Source: Ophioceras dolichostomum (lineage: Eukaryota > Ascomycota > Sordariomycetes > Magnaporthales > Ophioceraceae). From it: a DNA stretch of 64,000 nucleotides. Below the pieces are notes generated by a model. It searched no databases and was not told where the DNA came from. It saw nothing but the letters and a program-made list of their open reading frames with translations. A program made the translations under genes and the position numbers. This document shows, piece after piece, positions 11,638 through 23,848 of this stretch. Each line of letters opens with the position of its first letter. Position 1 is the stretch's first letter. The stretch spans positions 1-64,000 of the forward strand of contig PYST01000062.1 in assembly GCA_003049485.1 (NCBI GenBank), read 5' to 3'.

Positions 11638-13590
11638 ATGGCAGCCATGTCGGCCGCGCCGGTGACAGCGTCGGCCTTTTCTTCTGCCACTCCGGGGAGC
11701 GCCCATGGCAACGGTGACAGCAATGGCTACCACGCATGGAACAACGGGATCTCGTCACCCGGCAATGATGAAGTAAGTGGAACCCGCAATTTTGTTGCAC
11801 GCAGGCCATTCCTGCCTCTCGTTTGCGAACGACACGGGGGATGCCTGCTCTCTATTGTTGCTTGGGATAAAGCCAAGCACCCAAACAATCAGGTACACGA
11901 CAATCATCACACCGCAAAACAAAGAAACTGACACGTCTATCGTCGCCTCCCCGGCGCTCCACCACACCAGCAGAATCAGATGCAACCAAACAAGCGAGCG
12001 GCGCCGACAAACCATAGTTATGAAGGCACCAACGGCTATTCCAGGTCTCCTCTTGTTTCGCAAAACGGCAACTCGAACCCAATTTCATCAAGAAGGGACA
12101 TCGATCCCGTGTCGGATCCATTCGCTAGCAGCAGCGCAATGGCCGGTGCCGGATACCTCTCGCCTTCGTACGACATGGATCGACCCATCAGGCCTCCGCC
12201 AGCCTCCATCAAGGACGGCGCAAGCCCGGCAGACAGTCTGCTAGAGCTGTACTCCAGCGGCAACAAGAGTGCAAAGAGGTCAAACGTGGACCTGAGTCCC
12301 GTCGATGATGCCAGCGTCGAAGATGAGAGCTCGAAATGGATCCACAGGGACAAGCTGGCACGGATAGAAAGTGAAGAGCTGCAGGCGGCTGGCATCATTC
12401 TCCCGACGACACGAGCGCGCAGTCGCCCACGACACAACAACACACACGATCGCGGCGCCAATGGCACGAAGCGAGCCGCGGCGGCTACCGATTCCGATGG
12501 TGGCTATGCGGCAGCTGGATCAGGACGTTCGCGAAAAGACTCGGAGGCCACCGTAGGCGAGGCCAGGAATTATGACATTCCGATCCCTAGTTGGGACCTA
12601 CGTCTGCCGGAGGAGATCATCGAGACGAACTACTGGACTGCCAAGGGGTCGTCGCGAATACCCGTCGCAAAGTCGAGCCCTGTCCCTATTCCGAACGACT
12701 ATCTCGAACGGGAGACGCCCGCCACACGAAAGCGCGACAGCAGCCCCGACGAGGGCGGCAGCATCCGTATGCCAAAAACCAGGGCGCGGAGCAGCAGTAC
12801 CAGTACCAAGCCTGATGCCCCGTCATCCTCCTCTACGAACGCCCCCTCAAATCCCCCGGCGGCTGCCCCCCAGCAACCCAAACGCGCAGTTACGGACTCC
12901 TCTCCGAAGAAGAACCCTGCACCAACAACCAGGAAGGCATCTGCCCCCACCAAGGCCAACGGTCCCTCTGGCCGGCCAAAGACTCGCGGCGGGCCGAGCA
13001 AGGACTCGACAGGCAGCAGCACCGGAGGCGCCACGACGCGCCCATCGACGAGGTCTGGCGAACGCGAGCTCTCCCCCTCCAGCGGCCGGCAGCAGCCGCC
13101 CGAGGGTGAACCTCCCTGGATGGTCTCCGCCTACAAGCCCGACCCGCGCCTCCCGCCTGATCAGCAGCTCCTGCCGACCGTGGCTCGCAGGCTACAGCAG
13201 GAAAAGTGGGAGCGTGAGGGCAAGTTCGGAAGCATATACGACAAGGAGTTCAGGCCTCTCACGAACGACGGGCTTTTGGCGCCTCCCGAACCGAAAATTG
13301 TCAAGGACGAGGAGAAGCAGCCCGACGATCAGTCGCCGCATCAGTTGTCCGAGGAGTGGCCTCTGAAGCCGGAACCCCGCAGTCCGACCTCTCCGGGGCT
13401 GCGTCAGCAAAGGACGGGGTCATACACCACCATCCCGAAGATCCAGGACCCACCTGTCAGTCCCATACCACCTGGATCTCGCGGCAACATGGCACCGGGC
13501 ATGCCGTCGCCGTTTGTTCGTGTGCCCGACGCGCCAGCCGACGATCCGAAGCAGAAGGAGAAGGGCTGCATGTGCTGTGTTGTGATGTGA
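11638..13590 (+). CDS. teaR: prenylated low-complexity protein, probable TeaA receptor TeaR/Mod5-like
   Basis: Two exons: 11638-11772 and 11971-13590, with a 198-bp intron (GTAAGT donor; an alternative acceptor 3 bp downstream keeps frame). The product is about 584 aa. The first ATG in frame is 11638; an upstream in-frame GTG is not used. Most of the chain is Ser/Pro/Arg-rich and disordered. One block at about residues 423-478, starting PPWM and containing KPDPRLPPDQQ, looks folded and conserved. The C-terminus reads Cys-Met-Cys-Cys-Val-Val-Met: CVVM is a CaaX box, Met favours farnesylation, and the cysteines before it could be palmitoylated. In Aspergillus, TeaR is a CaaX-anchored cell-end receptor for the microtubule-delivered polarity marker TeaA (Mod5 in fission yeast). 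The name rests on the CaaX end plus my memory of the conserved block, so it is less certain than the lipid-anchor call. Confidence 0.8.
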
Positions 13591-16500
13591 CGACATACCA
13601 CCACACGCCACCACGGGCCTTGCGCTTTCCTTCGTGTTTCGCCGTCCTCTTTGTCCTGAATCCTAATGCCTGGAGCAGCACCTGGCGCCTTTTCCTTGCT
13701 CGGTCTCCCATACAACAAACAACCTGCTGGACGCTGCCTCACGGCGCTTCTGCTTTCCCAACGAGGAACCCCAGACAGACACAAAACACCACTACCGATC
13801 GGCTTCCGGCGGCCCTGGCATTGATACCCAACAGACCTATTTTTCTTTCTCTCTCTCCTGTGTCTTGAGCGGTGGACGATTTTCTCCCAGCTCTCAACCC
13901 GAAACCTCCTATCTATTCCTTGGAATACCACCGACAGACCGACAGACCGGTCTTCAAGTGGTCGCCGCCACGATACAGACAGAGACTGTCCTCTATTTTC
14001 ACTCCCCGCCATGGTTTCGTCGTTGCCCACTACTAGTTTCTTTTGTCACGACCTGATGACTCTCCTAGCCTCCTCCCATTCTTGCCTCAACAAGCTTAGC
14101 TTTTTTTTTTTTTTTTCACGTTCTCGTTCTGATTTTATTTCCTCTGCTCTTCGTTTCTAAACCTGTCAAACCATGTAATTATCCAGTATTTGACCCCTTC
14201 GTGACAACCCTTCCCGTTCCGTCTAAAAAGTCCAACATCTTGTCTGTTGTCTCTCCACGTCCGTCACATTTTACCCCTGAACCAGAACCCATTACCTGAG
14301 AGACAGATAGACAGGCACACACATACAGCCATCGTCGGCAGATATATCCTCCCCCTTTTTCCTTGCGTATGATTCCCGGTTAAACATTTATTTTATTTTG
14401 TTGCGTCTCGCAAGTCCTGGAGCCTCTTATTTTATATCTTAACCACCTAGGTACTTGAGCCATTACATCTCTCCAACTTACTTAGCTTCGCTACCAATTC
14501 TTAGGGCGCTTTGTTTTATCTTCGATTCTTTCTCGCATCTGGCGTCGTGGCCTGCATCTTTTCTCTGGCGCACTATCACTCCTCGTGTTTTTCTTGATCA
14601 ACCCAACAGAAAACCCAACAAAAACCCAACAGAAAACATACCAGATCGGCTACTCGAACGCCTTCGATATCATCAACTCGCGTTCGCGGGCTGCGTTCCT
14701 ACCAACTTGCATTTGACGTGATCTGAGTAGCTGCTGGGGAGGCAGTAACAACCAGTGTCCTCTTATCCTTTGTTCATCTCGCCTTCCTCGTTTGTTGACT
14801 CTTTGGGGGCGGAGGGTGTGTGGTTCGTGTCTCCATGGGGAACGGAAAGGTTCTGGAGTCATGGATCTTTTTGTCTTCCGAGTGTCCGTGTCAGAGCCGG
14901 CATCTACTACTTCCCTGAAGACACCGTATCCTTTTCCATATGCTCATGTTCTCCTCAACGCCTTCTCTCACTGGCCTCGCGAGCAGTTTTGTCCCCGCTA
15001 GATTGGTCAGCTGCCGATCGGAAGGCCGTCGCGAGGGTCAGACGAGCACTTCGGCCAGTCGTCACCTCGACCGAAGCGGAATCCGCCCACAACGTCCTCT
15101 CGCAGCTCACCATATCTAAGAGCCCCCTCCCTACCGTCCTCGACCAAACGACAGTTCGTCTTCAATAGTTTAAGTTTTTTTTTTCCTTCCGCTAGCCTCG
15201 GTCGTTTTGCGACAGGCTTACTGCCGCCAACCACCCTCTCGAGTCTGCTCGTCACCCTTCCTTGCATTCGGGGGCTCGTATCCCTTCGTGTTGTGTACTT
15301 TGTGAGGGAGATAGGGAGGCTAGAGCAGAGTTCATCGCTTTAGCACCGCCACTCTGGCTGTAGGGTGCCGGTGCGCCGATGTCTTCGGTGTGGTAAACAT
15401 CATCCGGGATCCACGAAACCAGAGAGACCAATTTATCTGGCTGCGAGATGGGGGAACCGGTCAGAGGGAGGGGGGCGGAGTAATTAAAAGTCACTTGGGC
15501 CAAAAATGCAGGGTAGAGGTTTTTTTGAATCAGGGTAAGGGGAGCATCTGATGACGAAGGGAAAGGGGAATGCTGTATCTAGTTGGGTACGAGTTTGATT
15601 TTAACAGCCAGTGAGGGGGAAACAATGCTACAGCTATCTCTCATCTCCCTTTTTCTCTCATACGCTCTCTATCTATACTGGTCAAAAGCCAAACAGGCCA
15701 GTTGAGGGGAGGGGGGGAAACAAGATGGCAAAATGCAGATTTTTGTAATACTGTACCAAAAGTCAGAAACGAAGTCGACCCAATATGGCGAGTGATGTCC
15801 CTAAATTTTTGCGACAATCGTCCTATTACAGTCCATCATCAGCAGGGACCTCTTATGACTCGCGAAGGCGGCCTCATCTCATGCTCATTGCTGTCCCCCT
15901 TGCAGCCGTCATGAGCCTCGTCAACCACCAACCCAGTCGGGGTGAGATGCGAGAGGTGGTAACATGGGGGTTGCAACGCCGGAGTGGCGGGCTGCTGGAC
16001 GAGTTGGTTTGGAACGGTTAGAGAACGAACGCACCATGTTGGTTTGGGCTCCGAAGTGGTGTTGAAACCACCTAGGTGCTGTAGATATTACTCGAGAGTC
16101 TGCCTTGCCGAGCAACTCGACGCAATGCAGACTCACTTTTAAGCCAGAACCCCGCTGCGTGTGAATAGATACTATATGGCAGTTAAGTAGGAACGACTTG
16201 AAGTCGGTCATCAGTCACCTTGAACTTAGGGTTCAGGTTCCAAAAGCCCGGGCTGACAACAGCTCTACATGTAGGGACTTGCGCCCGAAGCTGCTAGACT
16301 TACTAATCGCCTCGTCCTCCCTTCCTTGCATGTTGGAAAGCCCTGGGAGAGCGCTGGTCGGGAGGAGCAGCCGGTTGGGGGGAGAAAAGGCTTTGATTGC
16401 TCCGTGGCCGGGCTGTCTGCGTGTTCGCTCCCTCTCTTCCCTTTTGTTTATCTATCTCTGGAGAGCCAGTCGGGCCGTCACGTCCTAGGTAATTCCTCGC

Positions 16501-19500
16501 GCCACCTCCCTATCGGTATTTGGAACAGCTGAGATAGACAGCGTCAATCTTTATCTTACATACCCACTCGCGTGCCCACGTACCGAGGTGGTGGTTGGAG
16601 TTGATTGCAACGAGTCTAACCAACTGTAGTCCCATCCTGTCCAGATAGTTGTTCTGCCATGCCGGGCGGTTCTTTCGACAAAACATTGTTGGTGATATGG
16701 TTTTATTCATGTGGTGATCGTCGTTGATGTCCCCCTATTCCACTGTTTACGCAAGGAAGCAGAGTTCGCGCTGAAACGGTTCAGCATCCATCAAATTGCG
16801 GGGGAAAAAGAGAAGCTGATGATGAAAGGAGAATAGGGGATGACCCAAGGAGAGGACCAAAGGGGGCGGTGGATAGGTGGGTTTTGCTTTGCTTGTTGCT
16901 CGCCCCTTCTCGGTCGCCTTTAACGTGGGCGGTGGGACACGACTCGCAAGCATGCACGTCTCTCTCTATCTCTCTCTGTGGTACTGGTTCACGGGATGAG
17001 CCGACGCGAGTCTCATCACCCCATGGTTTTTCATGGGCCTCAGGCCGCAGGAGTGTGCATAGCACAGTAGCATCTTGTAAATAGAAAAGTTGAGAAGCTC
17101 GGCCATTGGTCGCCGGAGCGAGGTTTGTGAAGGAATCATGGCTGCTTGTAGCTGGGGGATGAACACCGTCTTTTTGGGGCACTGACATGCGACGCCAAGA
17201 TTGTCATTAGTACATGGTTCATTGGCCGTTGTTCTGTTATAACATCCTAGCCCGAGAGGGATTGTATACGCATGAAACACATATAGAGGGAAGAGAGGTG
17301 TAGTTAGTTGTAGTTGTAGAATAAGTCATCGGCGAGGAAAGCGGCGTAAGGATGGGAAACCGAGCGACGAGACGAAAGATCGATGGCGAGCCCACCACAC
17401 CTTAAGTCTTCCCTCCGTTTTGGCCTTTGACCACCAGTTTACCTCTTTTGGCTTTTCCCTCGCTTGCACCCACTTTCACAAATGCTTCTATCCGAGCGAA
17501 AACGCACAAGGTTAATGATGTCCAAGGAAGGGGTGGTGATGGTCACCAGCTCAGAATCGATGGGCGACAATTATCGGCCGAGACAGTGCGGGGGCCGGGC
17601 CCATCGGTCAGGCTGGTCGACCGCGCCTCCCCATTTTTGCCCGTCATCGTTCGACCGCTAGGCCGGGCGGACCCGGCGATGACTCCAACCTAATGCAGCC
17701 AGGGCTTTCGGAAGAGGGACGACCGGGGGAAGGAGAGAGGAAGAAGGACAAGAAACAGAAGAAGGATGCTGGCTGCATTCATGCCCCTAAGAACCCTGTC
17801 GTAAAACCACCCCCAAGCCATGAGGCCTGAGTCTTAGCCGGTTGACTGGCCGGGCTGGCTGACGGTCGATCTCCGAGGCCGGCTGATGGGGGGATGGGCC
17901 GTGCTTAGTCCCGTGCCGCTCAAATTTTTCAGAGGGCACCTCACGATGAGGAGGGCGATTAGGCCGTGCCACTGGGCCCCCTCTCTTTCCCGTTCGCTTG
18001 AAACCTCCAGGCCTGGTTTCTAGGTCGTGGCTCGGCCGGGACAAGCCACCATGTCCTCCTCGTCGACCGGAATAAATATGGTAAATAGAACCTACTACAG
18101 AGAACTCGCCCCTCGTTGCCTTTCGCGGCCTGAGGCCGTAGTAACTGTGGAAGAAACAGAAACATGTGCTAGAAGAAGATGAAGGACGCCGACACAACAG
18201 GGAGGAGAAGCTCCGCCATACCAATTTACAGTATGCGATATAAAGATATGGGGTAAGCAGGCAAAGTAGAGCAAAGCTTATAATCACTAGTCTGAACTTT
18301 CGTACTAGCGGGAGGGAGAGGGAAGAGATAAGGTACCATGTCGGTACATCGGTGGGAAATGGCGGGCAAGGATGGTTGGTGGGCAAGGGGGATTCCATTT
18401 TCACTCCTTAGTTCCCGAGCCCTTGTTCGGTGTCGGGCATACATTGGCAGCGAAGGGGAGAGGAGGGAGGAGAGGAGAGGGCAGGGGAGGGGGGAGTGGC
18501 ATCCGACGAAATAGGGACGGACGGCGATGGCAGCCCCGGGAACGCGGGGATGGTGGTGGACCCGCTGTCTTCTGGTTGCGCTCTCCCTGCCGGCGTTGGC
18601 TTGGCTATCAGGTACCTAGCCAGTGTCTGGAGAGGGATGGTGATAGAGAGAGGAGAGAGTCAAGGTTACCCTACTCATGCCGCGGGGGTGTCTGTGCGAG
18701 CGAAGTGCAAGGGAGGGAGGGAGGTCTAGTGATGATAGTAGCCGTCCATGTCCCTTCCTCGGCATCCCATCACGGTCTAGAACGTTCCTTCTTGTCACCT
18801 GCTAGGAACAGTGCCGCGCAAGCCGGGCTTTGCTGCTTGCTCGCAGGCTCGGTCGGCCATTCCCATCTCGATTCCTTCGGGATAGGCAGACGGGTAAGAA
18901 TGTCGAATGGGTTCTTGTGGAGTTGGCAATCGATCGTCCGTTGCGATCAGAATGAATAGGAGGAAGGAGAGTGCGCAAGAAAACTATAATTGAGACATGT
19001 GATGAGAAGGCAAAAACCTTCTATCAAATACCCCTCCTCAGCATCTTGATCATCAGCCATTCGAGGCCAAAAAGAGCCTTAGACTACCAGTAGACGTGGC
19101 GGCGTCTCAGGAGGTCGAATTCGCAGTTCCTCTACCGGAGTTCTGCTGCCGATGCCAGTGAGTCCAGATGCCGCCGCATTCGATGGGCGATCACCGGTGA
19201 AGGATCCTCTCCGGTAGTCGGTCATTAATACCAGGAGTAGTAGTGTGTTAGAAGCTCGAAGCTAAGTTGCCTATCCATCATCACCGGTCAGGTTTCTCTT
19301 TTCTCCAGTGCGCGTCTGCAGGATCATACCAGTCTGGAACCCTATCGACCTAGGAGCATCAGGTGCAATGTTGGCTTTCTGCTCCTTTTCTGCAAAACTG
19401 CAGCGTGCTGTGCGACCGCGTTGTGTTGGCTCGGCTTTTGTTGGACAGAGATTTTTTGGCGAGCAGGGGAGTTTGCCAACGTACCTACCTAGTGAGGTGT

Positions 19501-22500
19501 TCCAGACCCGACCAGACCAAGGACCGTTGCCTTGTGATGCGCTTGTGATCGGCCGGTCTGGACTTCTGGGTCTTCCCGCCGCCGGCCAGACCTCCCAACC
19601 CGACGTCCGAGGAACAAGACGTTGTGAGCCCCCTGTTCACCGCTTAATAATATAAAGTAACGGTTGTATGCAACAAACAAAGTAGAGCAACGCGGGCAAT
19701 GTGTTGTGCTGATGTGAGGAGGCTGTTCAGGGTCCAGGGGCTTTCTTTGTTCAGGGGTAACTCGGCATTTGCCTCTCGTCACACCCCTCACCAGCTTGCG
19801 CGGCGCTGGATTCTTCCATCTCAATTCCATTTTGGTTCCATCCACAGCAATAACACGCGACAGCATGCTAAAAAGGTGCTGCTGCTCCGTATTTTTCCGC
19901 GGCTTAGCCAAAATCCGTCATTGCCGGGCTGCTACGATCCAGCGTTTTATTCGGCGGTGAGATGTTGAAGCCACGAGGCCCAGAAGCCAGGAAGGAGGAG
20001 CACATGTGCAAAGACTGCATGTAAGATGTGCTGTTTTGGGGAGCCGCAGCATTATGTATGTCTGGTAAATACGCGTATTCTGTGTGCGTGCGTTGTCAGA
20101 GATGACACGGAGGAAGGGTCCATCGTCAGAGCAAGCACATATCATCGCACACTCCAAACTCATTCTCATCAAGACGCCCGCGCACGCCAAGAATGGCTGC
20201 CTTCTTCGAAACCTTTCCTCGGGCCATCAAGCCGTGTCAGTTAGACTCAGAGCTGATCAACAGCAGCTTCGTCGCTGGCCCAACTGTGGGCCATATACGT
20301 TGGGCTTCGGTGGACTTTGTGGACTGATGGGGCACCCGCAAGTAAATTTTAGGCTTCAAGTTGCTTTCCCCTCGCTTCTCGGGAGATGTGGTACACTTGT
20401 ACGTCCATACGGAGTAGTAGAGGACCTGAAAGGCACTGGAGCCATGTGGATACCAACAATGAAGCTGTGAAGGAGCCGTGAAGGAACCGAGGGCGGGCCC
20501 TCCTCGGCTTGTTGGGCTGTGGGAGACACTAGGAGTACGTCCGGTCAGGAGGGCGGCGAGTGGCTTGTGATATTGTGGATGGTTGTTACAGAAAGCTTCC
20601 TTTTTGACCTTCCTCTGATATTCCTAGACATCCATTGGGTGTCAGGTATCAGCCACCTTTTTCACTGCCAGGGGGAGGAGGAGGCGCGTCTCCTCCACGT
20701 AAGGCCTGTGTGGCTTAGATATTTCGGATAGCTTCAATACTTCGAAACCTCTTCTGAACGGCCTCTGAACGGAATTCGCTGTGTTCTCGGCTCAGTCGGT
20801 CAATCTCCGGAACCCCTCTGGAATCTCTCTGGAATATTCGGCGCCAAGATCGGAGAAATAACGGCAACCGGAGGGGTGGGAAATGTGAAATGGGAAAGGT
20901 GAGACGGGGTCTGAGTAACGCCAGAGCCCGATCGATCAAGGTTCAAATTACCTATCGAAGTGATTTGTTATTGAATCCAAAGAGCTGGACTGACTTGCTG
21001 ACCAAATCTCGGGCTGTTGGGTTTTACCCTGATCCGTTACTCCACTGCCATGTGTAGAGACAGTTTCAACCGTCCGTCCAGATAGCCCGAAAAACCGTAT
21101 GTTGTCAGATGTCTTGGCTGCCGCTTTCTTGCCCGGGCAGAGACACCTCAGCTATTCGTCGTGCCGTGACTCAAACGGCCATCAATGCCGCGTTTGGAAT
21201 GCCTCTGAACCGAGAGCGTTCGCATTGCCCATTCGAGATAAGCACTACCAGCTTACCGACGATGTAGTACGAGGAAGTCGAGGACGTCAGTTGCTTCTTC
21301 GTCTTTCTCTAAACAGAACCAGCCTAAGCAGTGATTGGGCGCCGAGGCCACATACAATGATGATAAGAGGGCAGGCATGGTGGCACGATGACGAGGTAGG
21401 CAAAAGAGAGTGAGGCATTTAGGTGACGAGACCGGTACCAAACGATGACATCTACGACGCCGGTGTCCTTCTAAGACGCGGCTCGGCGGTTCGGAGGGAG
21501 CTCTCGTGACTCCTCATCGTCTCCAGCAGCCAGATCCAGAAGCTGGGGCCGGCTGGGCAGCGCAGTAGAGAAACGGTCGCGCAGGCCCGGGAATATACCA
21601 CTCAGGCAACCGTTGGGCGACGGTGGTGACGAAAAGGCATCAACGCCATAGACGGGTGGGAAATGGCACAATGGGCAAGGTCAACTTCCCCATGATGACC
21701 TGAAAGTGACCATAGAAATGCACCGGCTGCCAAGTTTTCCCACGGTGCAAGTGGGAATTTCATCGTCATTGCGCACAATCGACTTGGGCACAGAGATCGT
21801 AGATTTGCGTGAGGGATCAGTCTTCTGGAACGGTTGCGCTAAGCCCAACCCGGGCGATTGCCCTGTCGATGTGACAGGGGTGGGATTGTTTCCCTGGACT
21901 GCGCTGTTTCGTCAGAAAAATCCCCACGCCCTGGCTGTCCCTTCTCACCGTTTTTGAAAAAACGGCGGAGCCCATCAGAGAATACCAGCAGAGAACAGAA
22001 GTGAGAGACCAGAAAATTTGAAGGGAATATGAACTACCAATGCAAACTGCAGAATGCGGTGTCCTTTGAGTCGGGGCTCTGCGATTTGGGTCGCTCGCTT
22101 TGATGCATTTTTGGGGATTTTGGTGCTGCTTGCCCGAGACAGGCCGAAATCCGGGCCAGCCGCCAGCCAGCCTAGGCCATCCTAACTGGTCTCACAGAAT
22201 CCCGTAAACTCTATTGAAATTGGGTCAGGGTTGGTATTTGGTTTCGCTGTCCGCTATCTATCGAGCGGGAATGGCGGCCCCAACGGCTCTCGGTTGTTGT
22301 TTGTTCATCTCGATAATGTTCAAGATAGTGCAGGAAGGGGCGAGGCGGCGTCGCAAAGCAGCCACTGTCTCGAGCCTCGGTCCTTTTCACAAAGCCACTG
22401 GCACCAACGCCTCTTTGATGAGGAACTCCTCACTGTCCGGAACATTGGAGGCTCGCGGGTGGTCTCCCTAAATTTCCCAGTGCAGGTGCAGGTGCAGGGG

Positions 22501-23593
22501 CTCAGAGGCAAAGAAAACCATCCGCTGATACGCAGTATGCATACTGAAAACAGCGGCTCCAGAAGCACATTCATGGCCCAAACAACCAACTGGTTCCTTC
22601 GATTCCGCATTGTCAAAAGAGTGAGTGCCCGAAGGCAGAGATGCCCAAGCTCTGTGGTACAAGTTGAAGATCATCGTTCAACCAGGCTGTTGATCACCAT
22701 TATCTACCTTTACTACTCCTTACTACGTGGTAACTGCCGTAGCTGCCAGGCTCTAAACAGATGTCAGCCCTCTTAGGCTGGACCCGGCGGAGACAAGACG
22801 ACGGCCGAACAGCGAGCGAGCCTACACCGTTGGTCGCTGATCAGCGACGGCCGGCGACAGTCACAAAGAGACAGCGTTTGTTCGACAAGTATCCCTTTCC
22901 GGACAATTGAATGCCAAGAGCACATGCACAAATCCAGGACTGACATTCCACCCCCCCCCCCCCCCGGGGGGGTGTTCGGACCCGCCCCCACCCGCGCACC
23001 CGCCCCCCCCCCAAAAAAACAGAAAAAAAAAAAAAAAAAANGAGCCACCCTCCAAGAAAAAAAGGAAAGAAAAAAAAAGAAAAAAAAAGGGCGGCATGCA
23101 ACCTTGGTGGGTTCTGGGGCTGCTGGGGTACGTACATGCCCTTGTTGGTCTGCTTGGCTCCCCTGCGCAGCACTGGAGTCCAGAACCGCGCTCTCCTTCA
23201 TATACCACCCCTGGATTCCACTTCCTGATGACCCAGCGCACGAGTTCATCATCTATTCCTCCTATTCCTTCCTCGAGACTTGAGAGCAAAAAGTCCTCTT
23301 TAATTCTCACTCTTGGACGTTCGAAATCTATTAAAGAGAACAGACCCAGACCATTTGCAAATCTTCCCCCCTGTTTCTCTCGGACGGCACTTGCGGGTAG
23401 TCCAAACATAAGCTCTGGCGTCTTGGCATCCGCTCAAACCTCCCGCGACTTTGCTCCGGCCGTACTCTCCACGCAGCTCAGCTTACCTACATACATATTG
23501 TTCTATATATCTACCTCCCCCTTCCCATACCTCCTCGTCCAAGGTCTGGGACTACGGACTACCAACTACCTATCACAACACAACCAACAAACA
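13591..23593. other. gene-poor stretch, 10 kb
   Basis: No open frame here shows a recognisable domain, coding-like codons and plausible splice sites together. 13591-15180 is pyrimidine-rich on the plus strand, including a 16-T run at 14101-14116, and includes the 3' region of the TeaR-like gene. Two perfect ACCTAGGT palindromes lie at 14445 and 16070. The base composition is not conspicuously AT-rich, so this is not an obvious repeat-induced-mutation desert. The last 300 bases are pyrimidine-rich and probably are the promoter of the gene at 23594. Confidence 0.55.
22951..23088. repeat. homopolymer tract (C, G, A runs) with an ambiguous base
   Basis: Fifteen C are followed by seven G, then more C runs, then A runs broken by a single N at 23041, then purine-rich DNA. 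The N is the only ambiguous base in the window. The stretch looks like a low-quality or forced join rather than natural sequence. Any open frame crossing it should be ignored. Confidence 0.85.
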
Positions 23594-23848
23594 ATGTCAC
23601 CAAGGCTGTCCAAGAGGACCACGTACACCTCATCATCTTCAGACTCGGACTCTTCATCTTCGTCCTCACCACCACCGCCCACCATGGATACCCTCCCAGT
23701 TGTCGCCGTCACCACGATTCGGTGCCTCCGCTGCGCGCACACCACCGAGATGACCTCGACCGACGTGCCCAGCTCACTCGGCATGGTGGCCATCGGCACC
23801 AATCTCTACTACTGTTCGCGGTGCGCCAAGATCGTCGGCTACACGTGA
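23594..23848 (+). CDS. small four-cysteine (zinc-ribbon-like) protein
   Basis: Single exon of 84 aa with ATG at 23594, preceded by ACA and an A-rich leader after a long pyrimidine-rich promoter. Residues 13-30 are a Ser/Asp then Pro tract. The C-terminal half has CxxC at 44-47 and CxxC at 74-77, separated by 26 residues, as in small treble-clef or zinc-ribbon domains, and ends soon after the second pair (KIVGYT). The open frame continues upstream into the homopolymer tract, but that part is not coding-like. I cannot assign a function. Zinc binding is an inference from cysteine spacing only. Confidence 0.7.
   Translation: MSPRLSKRTTYTSSSSDSDSSSSSSPPPPTMDTLPVVAVTTIRCLRCAHTTEMTSTDVPSSLGMVAIGTNLYYCSRCAKIVGYT

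Noticed and set aside
17787..18959. Two overlapping frames of about 200 codons on opposite strands
   Set aside because: Arg/Gly/Pro-rich and Ser/Arg-rich shadows without domains or convincing codon use.
22907..23848. 313-codon frame read as one protein
   Set aside because: Its first half is homopolymer DNA with an N. Only the part from the ATG at 23594 looks like a gene.
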